From NCBI RefSeq assembly GCF_000186345.1, contig NC_014962.1, positions 372,001-436,000 on the forward strand: a stretch of 64,000 nt of DNA, read 5' to 3'. This DNA comes from Isosphaera pallida ATCC 43644. GTDB lineage: Bacteria; Planctomycetota; Planctomycetia; Isosphaerales; Isosphaeraceae. Below are positions 35,761-45,001 of this stretch, piece by piece. The notes beneath the pieces are model-generated. The model made no database searches, had not been told where the DNA came from, and saw only the letters and a program-made list of their open reading frames with translations. Position numbers and translations under genes: made by a program. Numbering within the stretch: position 1 is the stretch's first letter; each line of letters starts with the position of its first letter.

Positions 35761-37158
35761 TCAGGGGGTCATGCCGCCGAGAGCTTCGACATTGAGGCCG
35801 CGACTGGAGTTGATGGCGGAGAGCACTCCTTCGATGAGGCGTCGTTCGAGGTAGGAACGGAGACGGTCGTTTTCGACCTCGGCAATCCATTCCTGAGCCG
35901 CCTTGACCAAATTGCGTCGTCCCATCGACTCCGCGACCGCGCCGAGAGCTTGGGCGATGTTATACAGGTCGCCGTCGAGCAGAACGACCGCGGCGCGAGC
36001 GTCCTCAAAGCGTCCCACTGCGACGAGGACATCGACGAGCGCCCGGGCCAGGACGTTGCGGACGTCGCCAAGCGGCAGGGAAGCGATGGCGCGGGCGGCT
36101 TCGCTGAAGGCTTGGGTGGCGAGGTCGGCGTGGGCTTCCTGGGTTCGGGAGCGGGCCAGAACGTCGGCCAGAGCGAGGTACGCTTCAGAGCGGGCCTCGG
36201 GACCGGCGATGGCGCGGGCCAATTCGAAGGCCAGGGTGAACCGTTCGCTGCGAGCCGCGTTGCGGACCACTTCGAGCTTGGCGTTGTCTCGGAAGAGGGG
36301 CCATTCGGTCTGGAGGGCGATGTCGAAAGCCAGTTGAATGATGCGGTCGCCTCGTTCAATCAGCGCGTCGAGGTCGTCGGCGAGGTCGGGACGCCGTTCG
36401 GGGCCCAGGTTCAGAGGACTGAACATTTCCCGAGCCCGGTTGGAAAGCTCCTCGGCGATCAGCAGGCGACCCTCGTTGCGGTAAATGGGCGAGGTCATCG
36501 CTTTGATGAGGGTCGAGGCCTCCTCGCCGATCTTGAGAATCAGGTCAATGATTTGGAGGCGATCGACCTTGGAGGTTTCCTCATCCTCTGCGATGGGGAT
36601 TGGTGCCAGGTCGGGAACGGCCTCGCGGAGCAACTCGGCGGTGAGTGCCATGAGATTTCGGATGATTCGTTCGAGTCGCAAGTCCCGTTCGCGTGAGGTA
36701 TCAACACGCAAAGCGGCCTGACCGGCTTCGATGAGGGCGTCATAGGCCTCGTCGTAGCGTCCGACATAAGTCAACAGCGCGCCGACCTTCTCCAACGCAC
36801 GAGCGCGGGCTCGGGGATCGACGATCGCTCGCGCGTTGGGCAACACCTCTTTTTCAAGCTCTTCGATTTGCTCCGTAGTGAGATTGGAGGAGTCGAAGTC
36901 GATCGGTTCGTCGTCGCCCGAGAGAGTGGTCCGTTCACCCTGAGCCAGGGGAGCGTTGGGCGGGGTGGTGGGGGCATCCGTCGCCGGGTTCGCCGGGCGG
37001 GAGGGGCCTGGAACGATTCGGGGCGCGGGCAGTTCCTGCCCACGGGTTCCCTCCGCGCTGGTTCCGACCAGGAGCAATCCCACCGTCCAAACCAAGGCCG
37101 CGTCCCACAACGATCTTGGACGCGGAGGGCTATTGCCGTCAATCAACAACGTCGGCAT
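35761..37158 (-). CDS. Secreted alpha-helical repeat protein, unknown
   Basis: The 465-residue protein has a hydrophobic segment early (about 18-35, LWDAALVWTVGLLLVGTSA) that should act as a signal peptide. A Pro-rich linker follows, then about 370 residues of alternating amphipathic helices with Ala/Arg/Leu-rich patterns (ARALEKVGALLTYVGRYDEAYDAL-type, AYLALADVLARSR-type). The pattern is TPR- or Sel1-like but divergent; it could be a solenoid binding surface outside the cytoplasm. No catalytic motif is seen. ATG 37158 is chosen because GAGGAAGGA lies before it; upstream ATGs at 37188 and 37248 are unsupported. It reads alone on the minus strand. Confidence 0.65.
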   Translation of the reverse strand: MPTLLIDGNSPPRPRSLWDAALVWTVGLLLVGTSAEGTRGQELPAPRIVPGPSRPANPATDAPTTPPNAPLAQGERTTLSGDDEPIDFDSSNLTTEQIEELEKEVLPNARAIVDPRARARALEKVGALLTYVGRYDEAYDALIEAGQAALRVDTSRERDLRLERIIRNLMALTAELLREAVPDLAPIPIAEDEETSKVDRLQIIDLILKIGEEASTLIKAMTSPIYRNEGRLLIAEELSNRAREMFSPLNLGPERRPDLADDLDALIERGDRIIQLAFDIALQTEWPLFRDNAKLEVVRNAARSERFTLAFELARAIAGPEARSEAYLALADVLARSRTQEAHADLATQAFSEAARAIASLPLGDVRNVLARALVDVLVAVGRFEDARAAVVLLDGDLYNIAQALGAVAESMGRRNLVKAAQEWIAEVENDRLRSYLERRLIEGVLSAINSSRGLNVEALGGMTP

Positions 37159-37410
37159 GAGTGAGCGTCCTTCCTCGAAACGACTCATCGGAAGCGTGGC
37201 GACGTAATCGCCGGAACCCATCGCTCCGACCGTCGGGCGGGACGGCACCCGTGCCCAAGCCCGACGTGGGTCGGCCCGCCGGATGGGAAGCCATCCCTCC
37301 CTATCCCCACGCGCGGCGAGGCGATCGAAATGGGGCGGGCCACGCGATCCATCACCTTCGTTTTCGACCGAAGACCCGCGCTGCGTTCGATCCTCCCGTC
37401 CTGCTTTGGC

Positions 37411-38736
37411 TCATTCACCCCTTGCAAACAGCCTTTTCGGGTTAGTCCGCATGATCCGCTCAGCCAGACCCAGCGCCCGTTCCTCGCTCCAGCCCCGCCC
37501 GCGCACCCAGTCCTCGGCCAGCACCTCGGCCAGCACTCTCTGGAACATGCGGAACTTGGGCAGAATGAATTCAAGTTTGTAGGCATCCGAATAATAACCG
37601 ACAATCTTGGTTTGCGGGACTGCCTGAAGTTTGGCCCGCAGGTCAGTGGCGATGAAGGCAGGAAGGTTGGAGTACCACCAGTGACCCATTGCCACCACGT
37701 TGGGGAAAATCCAGGCGTAGGAGACCAGTTCCGGGGCCGCGTCGGGGGCCAGGGTCGAGATTGGAAAGGTGACGTCGGGGAATTGGTTGAAGAGTTCGTG
37801 ATAATCGTGCAGGCTGACTCGCCGGTCGTAAAGGTCGCGGCCACCGGCGACGCCGGCGGGGTAAACGTCGCGTCGAGGGCCGATCATGAGGTCGAAGGGC
37901 AAACGATAGTCGCGGCAGAACTGGGCGAGGGTCCAGAACACGGTTTGCTGAACCAACCGCGCTTCGTCGGGACGCAGTTCCAGACCATGCAGGGCGCGAC
38001 GGATCGGGGTCGCGGCGCGGGTGACGTCGGGCGCGACGGCCTGGAAGTCGGGCGGCAGACTGATGGCGCAGGCGCGTGCTCCCTTGGAGACGAACCGATC
38101 GAACAGCACGCCGAGGGCGTTCTTGAGTCCCTCAATGTCCTCGACCGGCAGGTTGGTCGTGTTGCGCAGACGCTCGCTGGTGGTGGGGCGATCGAGCTTG
38201 AGCACCAGGTCGTCGGTGCGTAGGCAGGGAACATATCGAGAGGTATCCCAACCTTCGAGGGGGTCGTCGAAGTCATTGGTGAGGAAAACGGCTTCGAGTC
38301 CGGTGGTGGTCCAAACCCGGTCGTCCCAGGCATTGGCCTCGGCGGGCGACTCCTTGAGGGCGTGGTCGTAGAGGAGGTCGATGGTGTCGGGGCCGATCGG
38401 AGCGTGAACGTCGTCGAAGCCGTGAAAGACCCGGGCGATCTCGGTTAACCAGGAGAATTGCACGGTGTTGTCAATGCGATCGAGCCAACCGGCCAGGTTG
38501 CGGGAACGCTGGCGGGGATCGAGCGCCGGATCGACCAATTCGGCGGGCATTCCGGCCGAATGGGCGAGTTCGGTGTAGTAGTGATAGCCCAGGATTTCGT
38601 CGAAACGCCGGGCCGCCGGCGCGTGGGGGTTGATGTGGGAGTGGGGGTCGTAGATCGGCCAGGAGGCGATCACCTCAAACAAGCGCCGAGTCAAAGCGTC
38701 TGAAATGGTGTCGGCGTGGAGAAGGGCGGCGGACAT
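37411..38736 (-). CDS. Glucuronate isomerase-like amidohydrolase superfamily protein
   Basis: The 441-residue protein resembles uronate isomerases. A metal motif is seen at YDPHSHINP. Also present are an HYYTELAHSAG helix, an FLTNDFDDPLEGWD strand, a PIGPRRDVYPAG region, and a C-terminal HWWYSNLPAFI plus SDAYKLEFILPKFRMFQRVLAEVL stretch typical of UxaC-like enzymes. UxaC interconverts glucuronate and fructuronate. This protein is slightly shorter than the 466-residue E. coli enzyme and divergent, so another sugar acid is possible. ATG 38736 is chosen because the longer frame adds 41 residues of no match; a GGAG lies 13 bases upstream. It is not in a recognisable uronate operon. Confidence 0.78.
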   Translation of the reverse strand: MSAALLHADTISDALTRRLFEVIASWPIYDPHSHINPHAPAARRFDEILGYHYYTELAHSAGMPAELVDPALDPRQRSRNLAGWLDRIDNTVQFSWLTEIARVFHGFDDVHAPIGPDTIDLLYDHALKESPAEANAWDDRVWTTTGLEAVFLTNDFDDPLEGWDTSRYVPCLRTDDLVLKLDRPTTSERLRNTTNLPVEDIEGLKNALGVLFDRFVSKGARACAISLPPDFQAVAPDVTRAATPIRRALHGLELRPDEARLVQQTVFWTLAQFCRDYRLPFDLMIGPRRDVYPAGVAGGRDLYDRRVSLHDYHELFNQFPDVTFPISTLAPDAAPELVSYAWIFPNVVAMGHWWYSNLPAFIATDLRAKLQAVPQTKIVGYYSDAYKLEFILPKFRMFQRVLAEVLAEDWVRGRGWSEERALGLAERIMRTNPKRLFARGE

Positions 38737-39209
38737 CACAGTGGGACTCCGATCGAGAGGCTCCCTGGGATGGTGGGAGCGTGGTTGCTCAAAAACCCTC
38801 GCAAGACGAGGTGGGGACGATCCGACATAATCGGAAGGTTCGGTTTTGGCCAAATCCATTCAAATCCGGCGGGCGGAATATAATGCGTTTGATGCGGTTC
38901 GGCTTGCTTGCGGTGAACTTGCGGTGAACAATCCCCCACGGGCAACAGTGCGCTGAGGGAATGCGTCAGGTGCGTTTGAATCCCGGAATCCCTTCTGATC
39001 CAGCAGTTCTCGCCGCTTTGGAATATTTTAATCAATCGATTTGAAATCACGATCCTGGAACCGGTCAAAGGAATCACAAACGCTCCCTTTGGATTATGAT
39101 CCATTCAGGATGTTCTTGGGCGGATCTCCTTCAGAAAAAGGATTCAATCGTACAAGTATAAACGTCTTTCAAATATTTGAAGTTTGAACAATTTTGGGTC
39201 TAAATAGAA
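38737..39209. other. AT-rich intergenic region
   Basis: This 473-base spacer is clearly richer in A and T than its neighbours, mainly from 38990 to 39210. A minus-strand frame of 122 residues across it has no domain and is rejected. It probably holds the promoter of the isomerase gene and the end of the phosphodiesterase operon. Confidence 0.5.
39168..39181. repeat. 14-bp perfect palindrome in AT-rich spacer
   Basis: TTCAAATATTTGAA lies 28 bases downstream of the operon that ends at 39210. It could be part of a terminator or a protein-binding site; the base composition makes a chance match possible. Confidence 0.4.
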
Positions 39210-39725
39210 TCACTCGATATATCCTAGTCCCCGTAGACGCTCCTTGACCAGTTCATCCTCGTCGGGGTCGGCGGCAGGAGACTGGGCCAGGGTTTCCTGG
39301 AGCGTGGCGATCCAGCTGATCAGGGAGGCAGGCTCAAGGGTCTCGGTGGGCGGGTTCGAATTGGCATAACCGGGAGGCGTCACCACGAGGAAGACGCCGC
39401 CTTGGGGGGAACCAGCGATCACCAGCGCCAGGACGTTGCCCCGAGGGCCGCTGCCCGATTGAAACGCGCTCAGCAGTTCGGTGATAGCTCCGTCGATCCG
39501 GTCGGGAGCGGCGTCGAGTTCGAGGTCGAGGTCGAGGTCGAGCCGGGAGACGGTGGTCCACCGATTCTGGACCAGGTTGGACCAGATGGGGTCGGCGGGG
39601 TCGGCGGTGGTTAGTTCACCTGACTGGCCCGAGGCGGCTAGACCGGCTAGTGAGGGCAGCCGGGGGTCGTCGAACAGATCCAGCGGGCGGGACGACTTGA
39701 GGGTGATGAACGCCAAATGGGTCAT
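39210..39725 (-). CDS. Small protein coupled to the phosphodiesterase gene, unknown
   Basis: This 171-residue protein is acidic, with no signal peptide and no domain I recognise. It starts MTHLAFITLKSSRPLDLFDDPRLPSL and has a run of alternating Asp-Leu residues (encoded by repeated GAGGTC on the plus strand, 39522-39541). A more ordered hydrophobic strand, NVLALVIAGSPQGGVFLVV, lies near 103-121. Its C-terminus ends DELVKERLRGLGYIE, a sequence that resembles the tail of some phosphodiesterase or sulfatase family proteins. The start codon overlaps the stop of the phosphodiesterase gene by four bases (ATGA), which indicates coupled translation. The function is unknown. Confidence 0.7.
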   Translation of the reverse strand: MTHLAFITLKSSRPLDLFDDPRLPSLAGLAASGQSGELTTADPADPIWSNLVQNRWTTVSRLDLDLDLELDAAPDRIDGAITELLSAFQSGSGPRGNVLALVIAGSPQGGVFLVVTPPGYANSNPPTETLEPASLISWIATLQETLAQSPAADPDEDELVKERLRGLGYIE

Positions 39726-41599
39726 GGGATGAGACTCCGTCCTTCCCACTCGTCAGGAGCGGGGACGCCGAGGGCCTTGGTGATCGTGGGGGCTAGGTCG
39801 ATCAAGCGTGGAGCTGGTCCGGTCGCCGCTGCGCTGTCGTAGGGGCGGTTCATCGCCAGGAAGCCGGGCACGCGGTCGGGGTCGATCACATGATCGCCGC
39901 TCCAGGCGTGGTCGTTGTCTTGGAAGGTCGCGTCATCGACCCGGCCGGCGGACGACCCCCAGGCCACTCGGTAGCCCGGCGCGAAGTGGACCAGCACATC
40001 GCACGCCCGATTGACATAGGGACCCTGGAAGATCGCGTCGCGGCACAAGGCGCGAGTAATCGCGGTTTGGCCGGTTTGGGGGTCGATCAAACCCGTCAGA
40101 CCAGCCGCGATTCGCTCGGCGAGGTGGGCCGCCTCGTCGGGTGGCACGATCCCCTGCGCTTCGCGGCCTTGCAGGTTGAGGAAGATCGCTCCAAGACCCA
40201 CTGAGTAAGCCTGGGTATTCGACCAGTCGATCCCTTGAAGGTAGTCGCCCGCGGGGTCGCCGGGAGCGATGTTGGGCTTGGGGGTGAGCAGACCTTGATC
40301 CTGCAGCCAGGCGTTGAGTCCCACACCCCGGCGGAAGTCGTCGAAGCCGTGGTCCGACAGGGCGATCACCAGGGTTTGGTCGTCGGCCGCCTCCAGCGCC
40401 AGGCCGGCCATCGTGTCGGCCCGTTTATAGGCATCGAGGATCGCCGCGGCTCCTTGTTCGGTGCGGGGACGGCCCCGATGAGCCGGGTGAGCGTCGTCCC
40501 AGTAGCGCCAGAAGAGATGTTGAATGCGATCCGGAGTATCGAACAAGCAGAAGATCAGACCTTCGGAGGAACGATTGAGGGCATGGCGCAGCATCGCCTC
40601 ACGCTCGCGCCAGCAGAGGTCGCATTGGTTGAGGAAGGCGGCTTCGTCGAGTCGGCCGTTGGCGAGGCCGGCGTGGTCTTCGACCATGCCGGTGGTAGCG
40701 TAGAGGCCCAGGGTGTCGGCGAGGTCGCCTGCGTATTCGGGCGGCTCGCTAATAGGGAACAACGGGCTGTGGGGGTCGAAGTTGACCGGCGAGGCGTAGA
40801 GACGCACTGGCGGGTCGTTTCGTTCCAGACGCCAGCGCACGATGCCCCGGGTCGAACGGAGCAGGCCGGCTTTAAACTTCACCCGGGTCCAGCCGCTCCA
40901 CACGCCGGGTTCCAAGGCGACCGGACCGCCTTCGACGCCTTCCAACAGCAGGCCGGGGCCGTCGGATCGGGGCTTGAGTTTGATTTCGCGAACCAGGTCG
41001 CCCTTGGCGTCGCGGGGACCGATCAAGCTGCCCACGAGTTCACCGTTGGGCTTGCGTTCCAAACGAACGACCCGCTCGCTCTCAAGCGCCCGCACCTCGG
41101 GTTCTTCGGTGAAGAAGGTGGCAGTGCCGAAGCCTCCCCGGAGGTCGGGCACGCCTAGACCCGAGAGCAGACGAATTTGGCCCTGGCCGGGGTCGGGTGG
41201 ATAGGCGCAGGGGGGACGGAGAACTTGCGAAGGGATGCCCGCCCGCGCAAGAACCGACCAGACCGGATCGCCGCCGCGCAGGTTGACCACCCTGGGTGGC
41301 AGCAAGGGGTTGGGACGTTCATAGCGGTTCAGCGCCATATCGACCCGATGGCTGGCCGGGTCGCGGGTCAGGAAGTCGAAGATGCCGTGGCCGCCGGGGT
41401 TGCGGCTGGTGGCGAAGCTCGACCAGGCCACCGGAGTTTGCGCAGGGGCGGTGGTGGCCACGGTGGAGAAGCCGCCGCGTCGGCGAAGTTCGGCGAGGTG
41501 AGGCAATTCACCGCGTCCTTGAAACTCCTCGATCAAGCGGGGCGACAAGCCGTCAAGACCGATCACAATGACGCGGCGAACGAAGCGCGTGGAACTCAT
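39722..41599 (-). CDS. Type I phosphodiesterase/nucleotide pyrophosphatase family protein
   Basis: The 625-residue protein has the alkaline phosphatase superfamily core. The first metal Asp is D16 in VIVIGLDGLSP. The probable nucleophile T55 lies in APAQTPVAWSSF, an FCLFDTPDRIQHLFWRY segment carries metal-binding Asp and His, and SDHGFDDFRRG supplies the second Asp-His pair. It has no signal peptide. In related systems the protein is preceded by or fused to a short membrane segment, here supplied by a separate gene. Such enzymes hydrolyse phosphodiesters or transfer phosphate groups, often on lipids or nucleotides. The start at 41599 overlaps the upstream stop as ATGA. The family assignment is good, the substrate open. 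Confidence 0.85.
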   Translation of the reverse strand: MSSTRFVRRVIVIGLDGLSPRLIEEFQGRGELPHLAELRRRGGFSTVATTAPAQTPVAWSSFATSRNPGGHGIFDFLTRDPASHRVDMALNRYERPNPLLPPRVVNLRGGDPVWSVLARAGIPSQVLRPPCAYPPDPGQGQIRLLSGLGVPDLRGGFGTATFFTEEPEVRALESERVVRLERKPNGELVGSLIGPRDAKGDLVREIKLKPRSDGPGLLLEGVEGGPVALEPGVWSGWTRVKFKAGLLRSTRGIVRWRLERNDPPVRLYASPVNFDPHSPLFPISEPPEYAGDLADTLGLYATTGMVEDHAGLANGRLDEAAFLNQCDLCWREREAMLRHALNRSSEGLIFCLFDTPDRIQHLFWRYWDDAHPAHRGRPRTEQGAAAILDAYKRADTMAGLALEAADDQTLVIALSDHGFDDFRRGVGLNAWLQDQGLLTPKPNIAPGDPAGDYLQGIDWSNTQAYSVGLGAIFLNLQGREAQGIVPPDEAAHLAERIAAGLTGLIDPQTGQTAITRALCRDAIFQGPYVNRACDVLVHFAPGYRVAWGSSAGRVDDATFQDNDHAWSGDHVIDPDRVPGFLAMNRPYDSAAATGPAPRLIDLAPTITKALGVPAPDEWEGRSLIP

Positions 41600-41760
41600 T
41601 GATCCCGATTCAAGCGGAACACTCGACGCAGCAGGGTCTTGGCCATCACCAACGCCGAACGTCCCAGCAGAAGGGCCCCGCCCAGGACGGTCGCTAGCGC
41701 CGAGGCCAGCGGCATCGTGGTTTCGGGACCGAAATAGGAGAACACGATGAACGATGACAT
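41596..41760 (-). CDS. 54-residue membrane protein upstream of phosphodiesterase
   Basis: The 54-residue protein has an FSYFGPET motif near the start, one hydrophobic helix (about 17-34, PLASALATVLGGALLLG), and a basic C-terminal end (RRVFRLNRD). A similar short YIGPGAG-type segment is found fused to or next to phosphodiesterases of this family in other bacteria, so it may anchor the enzyme at the membrane (inference from family knowledge). Its stop overlaps the next start as ATGA, and AAGGGG lies nine bases before ATG 41760. A longer frame to 41868 has no support. Confidence 0.7.
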   Translation of the reverse strand: MSSFIVFSYFGPETTMPLASALATVLGGALLLGRSALVMAKTLLRRVFRLNRDQ

Positions 41761-42267
41761 GAGACACCCCTTGGGCGAGTCCGTTGAAACGGTGGTCCCC
41801 ATGAAGAACATCCGCGCCGGATCAAACAAACGATTGGCACCATGACCATTTCCAGGTCGCGGGATCACCGGGGCGAACGGGGGTGGGGTGTCTCAAGCGT
41901 GATGGCCGGTGTCGCAGCGACGGTCTGAGACTACCAGGCAGGAGCCGATCGAGCAACCGGAAGACACGCGAGGGAACCACATAGGGAACCCGGCACAGCG
42001 GATGAACGGCGATCGTATCTTGGGTCCTCCATCGTCGCCTCCCGGCGGTTAGCTTCAACCGACCTTAAGCACGAGCCACCTGGGCAAGTCGGGTCGAATC
42101 GATCAAAACAGCTGGTTGGTCAAGTTCGATCCGACTCCCAGGCGGTCCAAGGGTGGCGCAAGAGGGGAAATTCATTGCATCAGGGGGACAGCTTGTCCGG
42201 CTCGTCGTGCCGCGCTGGTCAAGCGAGGGGTAGGGAGGCCAATCCCCCAGTGGGACACCTCAATCGT
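41761..42267. other. Intergenic region
   Basis: This 507-base spacer separates two minus-strand units. Short frames on both strands carry no recognisable domain. Nothing more can be supported. Confidence 0.4.
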
Positions 42268-44829
42268 TCAATCGTTGGCACCGTTTTGGCGGAACATCGG
42301 GTGTTGCCGATCGCCCCGCGAAAGCATGAAGGCCATGAGGTCGAGGATCTCCTCCTGGGTAAGGGTGTTGAGCAGACCCTCGGGCATCATCGAGATCGGT
42401 GATGGCAGGATCTCCTCGATCGCCGACCGCTTGATCGACACCATCGCGTCGGGGTTGAGCATGTCGGTGTTGATCATCAGATTCTCGTTGTTAAGATTGA
42501 CGATCCGCCCTGTGACCACTCGACCGTCATCGACCAGGATTTGGACGGCCTCATATTGGTCGGAGATGGTTTTGCTGGGGTGGATGATCGACTCCAGCAA
42601 GTCTCGGGGGGAGAATCGGTTGGCAATGGTGGTCAAGTCGGGACCGGTTGAACCGCCGTCGTCGCCGAAGCGGTGGCAAGAGTAGCAGTTGGCCGCGGCG
42701 AACATCAAGCGGCCTTGGTCGTAGTTGCGGCCTTTGGCTAACGCCTCGCCGCTCACCAGGGGCTCAAGCTCCTCCAGGGTCCACTCCTTGACGAAGGGGC
42801 GTGAGGGCAGCACTTCGGCGACCACCTCTGGCTTGGCCTCCAGGATCGGCTGCAGTTTGGCCTTCTGCTCTTCGGACAGGTTGGCGACCGCTTCGGCTTT
42901 GATGTTGCGGATGAACCCAACCAGGCTGTGCCCCCCCTTATAGGTGGACGCCTTCACGAACCAACGGAAGTAACGTTCCCGCAACTCGTCGGTCCAACCC
43001 ACCTGGGCGACCCGTAGCGCCAAAGCGTAGTCGATCTGCTCCTCCTGGGTGGGGGCTTTCTCCATCAGGTCGATTGTCTTGGCGACCACGTCGTCGGACT
43101 GAAGGTACACCAGAAGTTTGCTCAGTTCCGAGTCGAGCCGCCGCGAGCCAGCGGGATACAGGTCGTTGAGCCGATCGGCCACCGTTTCCCGAATGTGGGA
43201 GGGCGGTTCGCCCTGGCGGATGAAGCTCAGGCCAAGAATGCGGAGCGCCTGGATCTTTTGATCCTCGGTCGTCAGGTCCAGCGAAAGCCGGTCCAACGCA
43301 TGCAGCAGAGGCTCCTGGTATTGTTGACCACCCTGGCGGGCCAAGGCCAGCAGCGCTGTCAACGCCCCTTGAATGCGTGGTTCGTTCAGAGCGCGGTCGG
43401 CCCAAGTTTCGACCGGCTGCGACTCGACCGCCAGACGAGCGGCGTAACGCAGGAAGCGGTCAGGGGAATCCAGGAACGGCCAGGCAGTTTCGACCGCCTT
43501 GGGATCGACTACCCCGTGGAACGCCTCGAGCGCCCGGCGTTGAGCGCGGGCTTCGGAGCCGGCGTCGGGGGTGGGTTGAGTCGTGACCGGTGTGGTGTCC
43601 TCCGAGCCGACGTAGCGCACCCGATAGAGTCCCGAGGTGGTGCGGCGGCCACCCAGGGTGAAATAGATCGCGCCGTCTTGGGGACGCACCACGATGTCGG
43701 TCAACGCCAGGGGTTGGCCAGTGACGAACTCCTCGGCGACCGCGTCATAGCTGGAGCCGTTAGGGGTCAGATGGACCGCGTAGAGCTTGCCGTAGCTCCA
43801 GTCGCAGATGAACAGCGCTTCTTGGTATTTGGACGGGAACTTGGCCCCATAACCAAAGACCACGCCGGTGGGAGAGCCTGGACCAATGTTGAGAATGGCG
43901 GGCAGCGAGTCGGGGTAGTCGGGCGGCCACTTGCCGGTGCCCGAACGCCAGCCGAATTCCGAGCCGCCAGTGGCGTGGTTGACTCGCGTGGGACGATACC
44001 AGGGGGTGTTCATGTCCCACTCCATGTCGGAGTCGTAGGTGAACAGTTCCCCATCTTTGTTGTAGGCAGCGTCGTAGGGGTTGCGGTATCCTGAGGAGAT
44101 CAGGGTCCATTCCTTGCCGTCGGGCGAGACGCGGGCGATCCAGCCGCCGGGAGCCAGGCGTCCCACGGCGTGGCCGCTGGCGTCCCACATCCGGGGTAGC
44201 AGTTGGTCCTCGCCCCAGTTGGATGGCAGCATGGTGCGGTCGAACTCGGTGATGTCGGTGTGGTTGCCCGCCACGATTGTCAGACTTTGGCCGTCAGGCG
44301 ACAACACGATAGCATGCGGGCCGTGTTCGCCCGATCCCTTCAGAGGACGCAGCAATTCCACCTCGTCGAATTGGTCATCACCGTCGGTGTCACGCGCCCG
44401 GTAAAGGCCAGTCACGTTACCCTGACGCCCTTCAGAGACCATCACGTAAAGACTGTCGAAGGCGTACAACAAACCATGCGCGCTGCCGATGTCGATCGCT
44501 AGCGGCTCCACCGTCGGTGGTTGGTCCTCCTGGTCCGAAAGCGTGATCCGGTAGAGCTTGCCGTACTGGTCCGAGGTAATCAGCCGGCCTTGGGGGTCCA
44601 GCGTCATGCTCACCCAGGAACCCTGTTCGGGCGGGACGGCGTAGATCAGCTTGACCTCGAAATCCTTAAGGGTCTTGAAGTTCGCGGCCGCATCGTTCAG
44701 CTTGGAACGGACCGCGGACGGTTCATCATCGCCCCGCGTCGGCGAGGATGGGCCAACCCACGCGGCAAGCGCCACGCCTGCGACCAACAACGCGGTCGGA
44801 CGGATTGCTAAGTGAACGCATTCCAACAT
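42268..44829 (-). CDS. Secreted beta-propeller protein with C-terminal cytochrome c domain
   Basis: The 853-residue protein has a signal peptide (about 1-36). A six-bladed-type propeller similar to sugar dehydrogenase or PVC membrane-bound dehydrogenase proteins follows (about 75-410; DPQGRLITSDQYGKLYR, GLYRARDTDGD, SSGYRNPYDAAYNKDGELF, NHATGGSEFGWRSG). An alpha-helical middle part comes next. The C-terminal domain has a haem motif C715-Y-S-C-H719 and a late Met-rich end (MLNPDAMVSIKRS, SPISMMPEGLL) that could supply the axial ligand. It would sit outside the cytoplasm and pass electrons. The substrate is unknown. ATG 44829 follows AAGGA at ten bases; a longer frame starts at 44910. It faces a decayed arylsulfatase. 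Confidence 0.85.
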   Translation of the reverse strand: MLECVHLAIRPTALLVAGVALAAWVGPSSPTRGDDEPSAVRSKLNDAAANFKTLKDFEVKLIYAVPPEQGSWVSMTLDPQGRLITSDQYGKLYRITLSDQEDQPPTVEPLAIDIGSAHGLLYAFDSLYVMVSEGRQGNVTGLYRARDTDGDDQFDEVELLRPLKGSGEHGPHAIVLSPDGQSLTIVAGNHTDITEFDRTMLPSNWGEDQLLPRMWDASGHAVGRLAPGGWIARVSPDGKEWTLISSGYRNPYDAAYNKDGELFTYDSDMEWDMNTPWYRPTRVNHATGGSEFGWRSGTGKWPPDYPDSLPAILNIGPGSPTGVVFGYGAKFPSKYQEALFICDWSYGKLYAVHLTPNGSSYDAVAEEFVTGQPLALTDIVVRPQDGAIYFTLGGRRTTSGLYRVRYVGSEDTTPVTTQPTPDAGSEARAQRRALEAFHGVVDPKAVETAWPFLDSPDRFLRYAARLAVESQPVETWADRALNEPRIQGALTALLALARQGGQQYQEPLLHALDRLSLDLTTEDQKIQALRILGLSFIRQGEPPSHIRETVADRLNDLYPAGSRRLDSELSKLLVYLQSDDVVAKTIDLMEKAPTQEEQIDYALALRVAQVGWTDELRERYFRWFVKASTYKGGHSLVGFIRNIKAEAVANLSEEQKAKLQPILEAKPEVVAEVLPSRPFVKEWTLEELEPLVSGEALAKGRNYDQGRLMFAAANCYSCHRFGDDGGSTGPDLTTIANRFSPRDLLESIIHPSKTISDQYEAVQILVDDGRVVTGRIVNLNNENLMINTDMLNPDAMVSIKRSAIEEILPSPISMMPEGLLNTLTQEEILDLMAFMLSRGDRQHPMFRQNGAND

Positions 44830-45001
44830 CAGAGGATGTTCCTTATTCATCAAACGCGGGCGGGAGGAGAGGAGAAGGCGGGCGGGGGGCACGAGGCCCA
44901 ACTCAACCAATTCTGCCGGACCTCCCGATCAGATTGCAAGGGAAGGCCCGACAAACTCCGATGCGTGGGCGGTTCTCCGGTTCGAGATCGGGCGGGGGCG
45001 C

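Noticed and set aside
35632-36696. 354-residue plus-strand frame opposite the helical secreted protein
   Set aside because: It shows no domain, and the opposite strand has a signal peptide and a ribosome site.
38736-39104. 122-residue minus-strand frame in the AT-rich spacer
   Set aside because: It has no domain, its codon use is unlike the neighbours, and it overlaps the likely promoter of the isomerase gene.
39522-39541. GAGGTC hexamer run considered as a microsatellite
   Set aside because: It lies inside a coding frame and simply encodes alternating Asp and Leu in the 171-residue protein.
40235-41158. 307-residue plus-strand frame opposite the phosphodiesterase
   Set aside because: It is a shadow of the well-supported phosphodiesterase gene.
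43195-44094. 299-residue plus-strand frame opposite the propeller/cytochrome gene
   Set aside because: It is a shadow; the minus strand has clear propeller and haem motifs.
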